A stretch of 64,000 nt of DNA from Roseofilum capinflatum BLCC-M114 (GTDB lineage: Bacteria > Cyanobacteriota > Cyanobacteriia > Cyanobacteriales > Desertifilaceae): NCBI RefSeq assembly GCF_030068505.1, contig NZ_JAQOSO010000001.1, positions 1-64,000 of the forward strand. Direction: 5' to 3'. A model generated the notes under the pieces. The model was not told the DNA's origin. It saw only the letters and a list, made by a program, of their open reading frames with translations, and did no database searches. Of the stretch, positions 26,694 to 34,267 are shown piece after piece. The stretch's first letter is position 1. Each line of letters starts with the position of its first letter. The position numbers were made by a program, and so were the translations under genes.

Positions 26694-28760
26694 ATGTCTG
26701 AGGTTTCCCCAGTGTTTGACTATCCCCCAACCCGCCAAGTCGATCAAGTCGATGATTATCACGGTACATCCGTATCCGATCCCTATCGATGGCTAGAAGA
26801 TTTAGAGTCCCCACAAACCCAAGCCTGGGTTGAAGCTCAAAACCAAATCACCTTTGAATTTCTAGAGAAAATCCCCACCAGAACCGCCCTGAAAACCCGT
26901 CTCGAAGAACTCTGGAATTATGAGAAATATGGCATTCCTTCTAAACAAGGCGATCGCCTATTCTATTTCAAGAACTCTGGCCTGCAAAATCAATCTGTTC
27001 TCTACTGTCTCAAAGAATCCGATCCAGACCCCCAAATCTTACTCGATCCCAACACCTTATCCGAAGATGGAACCCTTGCCCTCTCCCGGATTTCCATTTC
27101 TGACAATGGGGAATATCTCGCCTATGGTTTATCCCAATCCGGTTCTGATTGGCAAGAATGGAAAGTGCGGCAGATCGACACCCAAGAGGATTTAACCGAT
27201 CACTTAAAATGGATTAAATTTTCTAGCGTCACCTGGTCAAAAGACAATCAAGGATTCTATTACAACCGCTACGCAGAACCCAAAGAAGGACAGGAATATC
27301 AAGAACAAAACTATTACGAAAAACTCTACTACCATCGGTTAGGTGATTCCCAAGCAGAGGATCGCCTGATCTATGAGCGTCCCGATCAAAAAGAATGGGG
27401 CTTTTCTCCCGAAATTACTGAAGATGGCCAATACTTACTAATTAGCGTTTGGCGCTCCACAGAACTCAAAAATCTTGTTTTCTATCAAGACTTAAGCCAA
27501 GACAACAGCCCGATTATCGAATTAATCCCTGAATTTGAAGCCAGTTATCAGTTTATTGGCTCTCAAGGTTCAACCCTCTGGTTTAAAACCAATTGGCAAG
27601 CTCCCAAGTGGCGGGTGATTGCGATTGATATCAACCATCCCGAAAAAGAAAACTGGCGAGAAATCCTTCCCGAATCCAGCAATGTGATTAGCCAAGTCAG
27701 TCTGCTCAACCATCAATTTGTGGTTCGATCCATGGAAAATGCTCACTCCCAAGTTAACCTCTATAGCTTAGAGGGAGAGCATCTAAAAACTTTGGCTTTA
27801 CCGGGTTTGGGTTCCGTGAGTGGATTTAATGGTAAACCTGAAGATACAGAAACCTTTTATAGCTTTACTAGCTATACTACCCCCAGCACCATTTATCGCT
27901 ATGACTTGCTGACTGGAGAAAGTACCCTGTATCGGCAACCGGAGGTAAACTTTAATCCAGATGACTATGAGAGCAAGCAAGTTTTTTATCTGAGTAAAGA
28001 TGGGACACAAATTCCTCTGTTTATTACCCATAAAAAAGGGATTACCCTGGATGGCTCGAACCCAACCTTACTCTATGGCTATGGGGGCTTTAGTATTTCC
28101 CTGACTCCGGGTTTTTCCGTCAGCACTCTGGTTTGGATGGAGCAAGGGGGAATCTATGCAGTTCCCAATTTACGGGGGGGCGGAGAATATGGCGAAGATT
28201 GGCATCAAGCGGGGATGAAACAGAATAAACAGAATGTGTTTAATGATTTTATTGCGGCGGCGGAGTGGTTAATTGAGCAAAAGTATACTTGTTCTCAGAA
28301 ATTGGCGATCGCCGGTGGCAGTAATGGCGGTTTATTAGTCGGCGCTTGTCTAACGCAACGTCCCGACCTATTTGGCGCTGCTCTTCCTGCTGTCGGGGTC
28401 ATGGATATGTTGCGCTTCCATAAATTTACCATTGGCTGGGCGTGGTGCGATGAATATGGCTGTGCCGACACTCCAGAAGACTTTGAAACCCTCTATCGCT
28501 ATTCCCCCTTGCACAACCTGAAACCGGGAACCGCCTATCCTGCTACTCTAGTTACAACTAGCGATCGCGACGATCGCGTTGTTCCCTCCCACAGTTTCAA
28601 ATTTGCCGCCGCCCTCCAAGCTGCCCATCAAGGTTCATCCCCAGTCTTGATCCGCATTGAAACCAAAGCCGGCCATGGCGCAGGAAAACCCACCAGCAAA
28701 CAAATCCAAGAAATTGCTGATAAATGGGCCTTTCTCAGCCAAGTTCTCGATATTGCCTAA
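26694..28760 (+). CDS. Prolyl oligopeptidase family serine peptidase (S9A)
   Basis: A 688-aa peptidase that cleaves short peptides after proline. The N-terminal part is a beta-propeller (residues 75-410), which limits substrate size. The C-terminal alpha/beta hydrolase carries the triad: Ser in AGGSNGGLLVGA, Asp in TSDRDDRVVPSHS and His in KAGHGAGKP. There is no signal peptide, so it is probably cytoplasmic. ATG 26694 is chosen because GGAG precedes it and the family start YPPTRQVDQVDDYHG follows; 28 further upstream codons from a TTG look untranslated. Its 3' end overlaps that of the convergent pentapeptide gene by 26 bp. Confidence 0.94.
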   Translation: MSEVSPVFDYPPTRQVDQVDDYHGTSVSDPYRWLEDLESPQTQAWVEAQNQITFEFLEKIPTRTALKTRLEELWNYEKYGIPSKQGDRLFYFKNSGLQNQSVLYCLKESDPDPQILLDPNTLSEDGTLALSRISISDNGEYLAYGLSQSGSDWQEWKVRQIDTQEDLTDHLKWIKFSSVTWSKDNQGFYYNRYAEPKEGQEYQEQNYYEKLYYHRLGDSQAEDRLIYERPDQKEWGFSPEITEDGQYLLISVWRSTELKNLVFYQDLSQDNSPIIELIPEFEASYQFIGSQGSTLWFKTNWQAPKWRVIAIDINHPEKENWREILPESSNVISQVSLLNHQFVVRSMENAHSQVNLYSLEGEHLKTLALPGLGSVSGFNGKPEDTETFYSFTSYTTPSTIYRYDLLTGESTLYRQPEVNFNPDDYESKQVFYLSKDGTQIPLFITHKKGITLDGSNPTLLYGYGGFSISLTPGFSVSTLVWMEQGGIYAVPNLRGGGEYGEDWHQAGMKQNKQNVFNDFIAAAEWLIEQKYTCSQKLAIAGGSNGGLLVGACLTQRPDLFGAALPAVGVMDMLRFHKFTIGWAWCDEYGCADTPEDFETLYRYSPLHNLKPGTAYPATLVTTSDRDDRVVPSHSFKFAAALQAAHQGSSPVLIRIETKAGHGAGKPTSKQIQEIADKWAFLSQVLDIA

Positions 28761-29571
28761 CTAGATTCGCATCAAATCCCTTGGGAAACTGAGCGCCTGT
28801 CACAGACGCTCCGTCTAAATTAGCCTCAGATAAATTGGACAGGGTAAAATCTGTGTCCATTAACACCGCTTCACTCAAGTCCGCTTGGGTGAAGTTTGTC
28901 CAGCACATTTGGGCACGATAGAGGGTCGCTCCATGCAGATCGGCCGAACGGAAGGAAACCCCCATTAAATTGGTCGAGCGTAAACTCACCCCTCGCAAAA
29001 TCGCCCGACGCAGAGACGCTCCCATAAGAATGGCTTGACTGAGATCCGCTTGTTCGAGATCCGCCTGTTCTAACATGCATTGCGCTAAAATGCTATGGGC
29101 TAACTTGGCTTGCTGGAGCATGGCACCATTGAGGATAGCATGGGTTAAATTGGCATATTCCAGAATGGCATGGTGCATGGAAGCATTGATCAGTTTGGCT
29201 CGACTCAAACAAGCCCCCCGTAAATTGGTATGGTTTAGGATCGAGTCATTGAGATTGCTGTCGCTCAGATTCGCCCCTTGTAAATTTGCTCCTTGGAGAT
29301 TGGTATCGCTGAGGAAAGCTTCGTGCAAAGAGGCTTCTTCCAAGTGGGCCCCAATTAGGTTAGCTCCTGTCAGGGTTGCTTGATTCATAAATGCTTGACT
29401 AAAGGTTGCTCCCCCTAGGGTTGCCCCCGCTAAATTCACTTTGACCAGATTCGCTCGCGTTAGGTTAATTTCACAGAGACTGGCTTGGCGCAAGTCTGCG
29501 TTTGCCAAGTTGACTTGGGAAAAATTCCGTTCTCCGGCACGATAGCGTGCTAGTAGTTCTGAAGCCTTCAT
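28735..29571 (-). CDS. Pentapeptide repeat protein
   Basis: A 278-aa protein made almost entirely of A(D/N)LxX pentapeptides (NLANADLRQASL, GANLIGAHLEEA and so on), which fold into a four-sided right-handed beta-helix. The N-terminal cap MKASELLARYRAGERNFSQ is shared with the gene at 57363 (MNAQELIKRYESGEQKFAG). There is no signal peptide and no catalytic motif; in cyanobacteria such proteins are numerous and mostly of unknown role. Its last codons overlap the end of the convergent prolyl oligopeptidase gene. Confidence 0.88.
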   Translation of the reverse strand: MKASELLARYRAGERNFSQVNLANADLRQASLCEINLTRANLVKVNLAGATLGGATFSQAFMNQATLTGANLIGAHLEEASLHEAFLSDTNLQGANLQGANLSDSNLNDSILNHTNLRGACLSRAKLINASMHHAILEYANLTHAILNGAMLQQAKLAHSILAQCMLEQADLEQADLSQAILMGASLRRAILRGVSLRSTNLMGVSFRSADLHGATLYRAQMCWTNFTQADLSEAVLMDTDFTLSNLSEANLDGASVTGAQFPKGFDANLVRQYRELG

Positions 29572-29889
29572 CGGTGTTCCTCATCAGTTGGGTTTTGGGG
29601 GAAAATCGTTTAGTTGCACTCCTGTTGTCAATCATATTCTGAGATTTGGTTGTGTACCAGAGTGGTGTGGGGTATAGGGGATGCTGAGATGCTGAGATGG
29701 GAAGATGGAGCCGGTTCACCCATACAGCAGTTTTCGCGCTTTACAGCGCCGAAGTGCGGTAATAGGTAACAGGTAATGGGTAATAGGTTCTCTTAAAAGT
29801 CCCGATTTATTTAAAGTTGAGACACAAAAGTTTATCTAAAACAACCTCTTGGAAATTCGTTAGAATTTCCGTTGTTACAGCCCGCGATC
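29572..29889. other. Spacer before tandem repeats, no gene
   Basis: Upstream region of the pentapeptide gene with short G-rich tandem repeats at 29761-29790 (GGTAATGGGTAATAGG) and a small hairpin, GGAAATTC-GTTA-GAATTTCC, at 29851-29870. No protein-coding frame is convincing. Confidence 0.5.
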
Positions 29890-30065
29890 GCGAAGCGTTT
29901 CATGTCGGCGACAGCCGAAAACGGAGTTTTATCGCGAAGCGTTTCATGTCGGCGACAGCCGAAAACGGAGTTTTATCGCGAAGCGTTTCATGTCGGCGAC
30001 AGCCGAAAACGGAGTTTTATCGCGAAGCGTTTCATGTCGGCGACAGCCGAAAACGGAGTTTTACA
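29890..30065. repeat. Four tandem 44-bp repeats
   Basis: Four practically identical 44-bp units begin at 29890, 29934, 29978 and 30022. Each contains GCGAAGCG, TTTCATGTCGGCGACAGCCG (hairpin TCGGC-GACA-GCCGA) and AAACGGAGTTTTATC. Since 44 is not a multiple of three, the overlapping open frames here cycle through the same three peptides and are not genes. Downstream the array runs into TTTGCTCTGCTATGCGG and a CCGCTTGCGG hairpin. Confidence 0.9.
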
Positions 30066-30172
30066 GCAGTTTGCTCTGCTATGCGGTACACTTTGATCCC
30101 CCTTTCATGTCCGCTTGCGGAAAATCCTCCTTAAAAAAGGAGGACTTTCTTATTCCCCCCCTGGAATCGTAG

Positions 30173-30275
30173 TGGACCGGCAAGCTTAAAATCATGGGTA
30201 AGCTATGTGCTACAATTTACTAATGGAATAAATTACAGCGATCGCGTTGCCCACAAAATTAAGCTTGCCGGTCCA
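30173..30275. mobile_element. 103-bp element with perfect 17-bp inverted ends
   Basis: TGGACCGGCAAGCTTAA at 30173-30189 is the exact reverse complement of the sequence at 30259-30275. The interior is A/T-rich and non-coding. This is the form of a miniature inverted-repeat element or of the fused ends of a deleted insertion sequence. It directly adjoins the broken end of the polyketide synthase remnant. Confidence 0.65.
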
Positions 30276-31091
30276 GTAGGGTGGGCATTGCCCACCTTAC
30301 TCTCGGCCAATTTTTCCCGCAATTCAGCTTTAGATTCAACCACAACAGCTAAACGATGCTGAAAATGCTTGCGTCCCACGTTGGCAGTGAAACAAATATC
30401 GGCTAGTTCTGCTGGCGAGCTAGAGTCCAGGTAGGTCAGATATTGGGCGATCGCTGTCTGCAAGCCTTTCTCTGTCTTGGCTGATACGGTAAACAGATGG
30501 GAGAGGCGCTCTCGTTCCTGGCCGGGTTCCCCGTTCCCGATCTCTGGAGCTTCTTCTAAAACAACATGAACATTAGTTCCTCCCATGCCAAAGGAACTGA
30601 CCCCAGCGCGACGAGGGGTGTCATTACTTTGCCATTCTCGCAGTTGGCGATTGACAAAAAACGGACTGTTGGCAAAATCGATTTGGGGTAAGGGTTGTTC
30701 GTAGTGCAGGCTGGCCGGAATGACCTGATGTTTGAGCGCTAGAGCCGTTTTAATTAAGCCGACGACTCCTGCTGCATTGGCTAAATGTCCGACGTTGGTT
30801 TTCACTGAGCCGATCGCGCAAAAGCCTTTTTCTGCGGTGGTTTCTCGGAAGGCTTGGGTCAGGGCGGCAATTTCGATCGGATCGCCTAGGGGAGTCCCCG
30901 TGCCGTGGGTTTCGATGTAGCTCACCGTACTGGCCTCGACTGTGGCAACTGCCAAAGCTTCGGAAATAACCGCCGCTTGACCCTCTACTGATGGAGCGGC
31001 ATAGCTCACCTTCAAAGAACCATCGTTATTAATCGCCGAACCTTTGATTACAGCATAGATGCTATCTCTTTCGGCGATCGCTTCCGATAAC
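30276..31091 (-). pseudogene. Polyketide synthase remnant: C-terminal half of a ketosynthase domain
   Basis: On the minus strand the frame encodes the second half of a type I ketosynthase: YAVIKGSAINNDGS, YIETHGTGTPLGDPIE (active-site His), GSVKTNVGHLANAAG (second His and Lys), RRAGVSSFGMGGTNVHVVLEEAP, then the start of the linker to an acyltransferase domain. The catalytic Cys half and all later domains are missing. The frame has no stop, so decay is recent or purely by deletion. On the 5' side it is joined directly to a DUF4058 fragment near 31091; on the 3' side similarity stops at a GTGGGCATTGCCCAC hairpin and the inverted-repeat element. Confidence 0.87.
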
Positions 31092-31270
31092 CGGTTCTCC
31101 CTTACGCAATACATCAATCTCTACTAAATGCGTAGAACTGCTGAAAACTGTATTGCGTTTACTCTCGTATTGGTTCCGCCCTTTCCCAGAGCGCTTATTA
31201 GCTGGAGAGAGGATTTCGAGCGCCGTTACCACTTCCTTTGTCGCCACCTCTCGCACCTCAACCGCTGAGT
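31092..31270 (-). pseudogene. DUF4058 gene remnant
   Basis: About 59 residues of the middle of a DUF4058 protein: VEVREVATKEVVTALEILSP, NKRSGKGRNQYESKR, STHLVEIDVLRKGEP. Complete members are around 250 aa. The piece starts almost immediately after the stop of the DUF760 gene and ends at the junction with the ketosynthase remnant. It has no start of its own except a Met that lies in the DUF760 stop region. Probably not translated into anything useful. Confidence 0.72.
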
Positions 31271-31275
31271 GACAT

Positions 31276-31605
31276 TTACGAGTCTTCATCACTCAAGTTG
31301 TCCCAATGCTCTTCTAGCCCCATGCGGGTTTCGGCTTTATGCAGAAAATAGCCCGTCATCATTGCCGAAGCCAACAAACGCCCCAACTGTTCTCGACTGG
31401 TGGTGATGCTAACCCCAAAATGGTCTGGAGGCAATTGTCCAAGTAGTCCGACAATATTATGTTCCATCACAGCCAGGGCTTCTTTAGACGGTTGCGAAAG
31501 ATGATTGACGGCTTGGGCATCTAGGGAATGTAGATATTGGCCTAGGGCATTGTTTTCGTTAGCGAGTTGCTCGAACAGGTGAGAATTTTGGGTGTTGTGA
31601 TTCAT
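31276..31605 (-). CDS. DUF760 family protein (paralogue 1)
   Basis: A 109-aa protein of the DUF760 family, found in cyanobacteria and plastids, function unknown. The core is VMEHNIVGLLGQLPPDHFGVS followed by TTSREQLGRLLASAMMTGYFL. The gene at 53942 is a clear paralogue with the same core (VMENNIIGLLGHLPSEQFGV). The N-terminal 40 residues and the acidic tail differ. It is intact although its 3' end touches the DUF4058/polyketide synthase scar. Confidence 0.82.
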   Translation of the reverse strand: MNHNTQNSHLFEQLANENNALGQYLHSLDAQAVNHLSQPSKEALAVMEHNIVGLLGQLPPDHFGVSITTSREQLGRLLASAMMTGYFLHKAETRMGLEEHWDNLSDEDS

Positions 31606-31782
31606 GATGATCTGCGTAAGTGAGAGGACTAAATTCTGTTGACTTGTTTTTGTTGACTTGTTTTTAGTGTAGACGAATTCGCTAAAACGCCATTGGAGGT
31701 GAACCGAACTTACAAAGCAGGGATTTTGCGAAACCGCAAAAACGTTTGCCTGCCCTAGAGGGGGCAGGGGATATGGGTTGAG

Positions 31783-32292
31783 CTAATTGCAGTAAAGGGT
31801 GTCGCGGGTGTTTTCTCCGGTGATCGGGTTGGTTCCTTTGGCGATCGCACATAGATATTCCTGAGCATCATCTCGGAGAATCACATCGGTAAAGTCGGCT
31901 CCTTCGATGTTAGCATCTCTAAAGCTGGCTAGTTGGGCAAAAGCGCCTTCAAAGAGAACATTTTTTAAATTCGCCTTCCTAAAATTAGCTTCTCCAATGG
32001 TGGAATATCTCAGATCCGCCCCTTCTAAATTGGCTCTAATTAATTTGGCTCCAAATAAACTCGCTCCCCGCAAGTCTGCCCCCACAAAGCTACTTTCGGT
32101 CAAGTCTGCCTGATCGAATTGGGCTTGTTTCAGGTCTTTGCCGGAAAAATCAGCTCTTTTAAGGTCTACTTTTTCATAGTTTTGGGCTAAGGCTGGGGAT
32201 AGGTTGCCCATAGCTCCGGTGAGGCTCAGGCTGAAGATCAGGAATACACTCAACAATAGGATTGCGTAAGTAGGGATTTTTTTGATGGTCAT
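31783..32292 (-). CDS. Exported pentapeptide repeat protein
   Basis: A 169-aa protein with a signal peptide ([20 protein letters not shown]...SPALAQN; cleavage after ALA) and about 16 pentapeptides ([20 protein letters not shown] and so on). A C-terminal unit, [20 protein letters not shown]...YC, has two Cys that may form a disulfide, as in the thylakoid-lumen pentapeptide proteins. ATG 32292 is chosen because of the signal peptide and because the longer frame overlaps the divergent yraN-like gene. A lumenal or periplasmic location is inferred. Confidence 0.82.
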   Translation of the reverse strand: MTIKKIPTYAILLLSVFLIFSLSLTGAMGNLSPALAQNYEKVDLKRADFSGKDLKQAQFDQADLTESSFVGADLRGASLFGAKLIRANLEGADLRYSTIGEANFRKANLKNVLFEGAFAQLASFRDANIEGADFTDVILRDDAQEYLCAIAKGTNPITGENTRDTLYCN

Positions 32293-32370
32293 GGCAATGA
32301 TGTTCTGGGTGTTTAACAGCGATACCATCATCCTATGGGAAGGTAGAGACTGAAAAGAGGGGGTGCGAAG

Positions 32371-32787
32371 GTGGAGATCAATCCAGGAATTCAAGGGGAA
32401 GAGGTGGTTGCCCAATGGTTGCAACAGCAAGGGGCAAGGATTTTGCATCGTCGCTGGCGCTGTCGTTGGGGAGAGTTGGATCTGATTGCCCAATGGGGGG
32501 AAGAGTTGGTCTTTGTGGAGGTGAAAACCCGCAGTGCTGGCAATTGGGATCATAATGGGTTAACGGCGATCTCTTCTCGTAAACAGGAGAAATTGCGCTG
32601 TGCGGCTGAGTTGTTTCTGGCTGAGTCTCCCCAATGGTGTGAATGGGGATGTCGGTTTGATGTGGCGTTGGTGTATTGTCAGCCGGTGGGTCAGTTGGCA
32701 GATGTAAAGGCGATCGCCCCCCCTGTAACCTATGAAAATCACCAATTCCTGATTATAGACTATCTTCAAGATGCATTTTCAGGCTAA
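32371..32787 (+). CDS. YraN family endonuclease-like protein (UPF0102)
   Basis: A 138-aa protein of the YraN/UPF0102 family with the restriction-endonuclease-like core: [42 protein letters not shown] (Glu-Asp and EVK catalytic-type residues) and FDVALVY. Function is not established in the family; a nuclease role in DNA processing has been proposed. The start is a GTG at 32371. A hairpin (TTTAACCCA/TGGGTTAAA, 32799-32825) follows the stop but lacks a T tract, so it may be only a weak terminator. Confidence 0.85.
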   Translation: MEINPGIQGEEVVAQWLQQQGARILHRRWRCRWGELDLIAQWGEELVFVEVKTRSAGNWDHNGLTAISSRKQEKLRCAAELFLAESPQWCEWGCRFDVALVYCQPVGQLADVKAIAPPVTYENHQFLIIDYLQDAFSG

Positions 32788-32878
32788 AAGTTGTGTGATT
32801 TAACCCATTTCAAAGCTGGGTTAAACCTTCTATGATCGAAGTAATACCATCTGATTACTGAATCATGAGGATCGCCGT

Positions 32879-33130
32879 ATGTTAAAGTTCGTGATTTTAT
32901 TCCTGGGAGCCTTTACCCTCATACTCTGGACAACTCTAATTTCTAATCCTGTCCAAGCCCAACCCCCTAGCGAGCAGACTGTTGTCTATAGCTGGGGATA
33001 TAATCACGTGGGGAGCCATCAAAGGGTGTGTAAGCAGCTAGAGTCTGTGGTTGAACTCGATCCGCGCTATCGGGATAAACCTTCTTTACATACTTATAGC
33101 CGTGTGGTTAGCGATCGCTATTGTTCCTAG
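32879..33130 (+). CDS. Small exported hypothetical protein
   Basis: An 83-aa protein with a clear signal peptide (MLKFVILFLGAFTLILW...VQAQ, cleavage after VQA). The mature part of about 55 residues has two Cys (RVCKQLES and the final YCS) that could form a disulfide. No known family. It has its own upstream region with GGATCGCC before the ATG. Confidence 0.6.
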   Translation: MLKFVILFLGAFTLILWTTLISNPVQAQPPSEQTVVYSWGYNHVGSHQRVCKQLESVVELDPRYRDKPSLHTYSRVVSDRYCS

Positions 33131-33166
33131 TCGCCCAATAAAATAACATCTTTTAAGACTTTGAGA

Positions 33167-34264
33167 TTAAAAAATGCAGGGAAAGGTAACTGTAAAAATA
33201 CTTCCTTTTCCTGGTTCACTTTCTACTGTGATTTCCCCGCCATGGAGATCGATTAAACGTTTGACAATGGAGAGTCCTAAGCCTGTTCCAGGAATTTTGC
33301 CCACATTATCCGCCCGTTCAAACCGTTGAAATAGTTTTTTTTGATACTCTAGAGGTAAGCCGATGCCGCGATCGCAAACGGCAAACGTAATCTCCCTATC
33401 GGTTTGGGTAACATCGAGATTAACGGTTCCCCCCTCTGGAGAATACTTGATGGCATTGGAGAGCAAATTGGAGAGAATGTGGCGTAGGATCAGAGGATCG
33501 AGATTAATGATTTGCTTTTCTCCATAAAGTGTAAGTTTCAAGAAATGTTTGCTAGAAGCGATCGCCTTCACTTCGTCAAGTACCTCTTCACAAAACTCTA
33601 CCACATCCATCGGTTCGGGATGAAACTCTAATTTTCCCGCTTCTGTTCGACTTAAGGTTAAAATATCTTCGAGCAACTGGTTCATATGTTGCGCTGCGAT
33701 TTGAATGCGTTTTAAGTGCTTTCCTTTTTTGTCTTCCGTCAGCTTATGTCCATAACTTTGTAACATTCCCGCAGACATTTGAATCGCTGTTAAAGGTGTT
33801 CTTAAGTCATGAGAAGCCAACGAGATATACTCAGTTTTTTCTTGACTTCTCGATTCCGCATTAGCTAAGGAAGATTCTATATTTAGATTTTCCTGATGTT
33901 TTTTGAGTGCCATTTTAATCGTGGCATGAACTTCCCGTTCCTTAAACGGCTTGAGTAAATAACCATAAGATCCGGTTTCTTCAGCTCGAGTCAACGTTTG
34001 ATCGTCAGCATAAGCCGTGACATAAATCACTGGAATATTATATTGCTTTCTGATCATTTCTGTTGTTTCAATTCCATCCATATCCCCTTTAATCACAATA
34101 TCCATTAAAATCAGATCCGGGATAACCTCTGTAATTTTATTCAGAGCTGCTTTTCCTGAAGATACAATTCCAACTACTTCATAGCCTAACTTTTCTAATT
34201 TCCGGGCTAGTCCTTTGGCAATCAGTAATTCATCCTCAACAATTAAAATCTTGATAGGAGACAT
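33167..34264 (-). CDS. Receiver-histidine kinase, partner of the multisensor kinase
   Basis: A 365-aa soluble protein: receiver domain (residues 1-120, acceptor Asp in LILMDIVIKGDMDG, Lys in LLKPFKE), short coiled coil, HisKA with His in SLASHDLRTPLTAIQ and a full HATPase (SNLLSNAIKYS, DRGIGLP, GTGLGLSIVK). It starts 3 bp after the stop of the 1930-aa kinase, so the two are co-transcribed. The order is that of an intermediate relay protein: it may take phosphate from the big kinase and control its own kinase output. Confidence 0.93.
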   Translation of the reverse strand: MSPIKILIVEDELLIAKGLARKLEKLGYEVVGIVSSGKAALNKITEVIPDLILMDIVIKGDMDGIETTEMIRKQYNIPVIYVTAYADDQTLTRAEETGSYGYLLKPFKEREVHATIKMALKKHQENLNIESSLANAESRSQEKTEYISLASHDLRTPLTAIQMSAGMLQSYGHKLTEDKKGKHLKRIQIAAQHMNQLLEDILTLSRTEAGKLEFHPEPMDVVEFCEEVLDEVKAIASSKHFLKLTLYGEKQIINLDPLILRHILSNLLSNAIKYSPEGGTVNLDVTQTDREITFAVCDRGIGLPLEYQKKLFQRFERADNVGKIPGTGLGLSIVKRLIDLHGGEITVESEPGKGSIFTVTFPCIF

Positions 34265-34267
34265 AAG

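Noticed and set aside
29817-30172. Three overlapping plus-strand open frames of 60-105 codons with repeated peptide motifs (SATAENGVL, CRRQPKTEF).
   Set aside because: They are the three frames of the 44-bp tandem repeat read one after another; no start signal and no protein family.
32799-32825. Hairpin TTTAACCCA/TGGGTTAAA after the YraN-like gene as a terminator.
   Set aside because: No T tract follows in either direction, so it is mentioned only in the gene entry.
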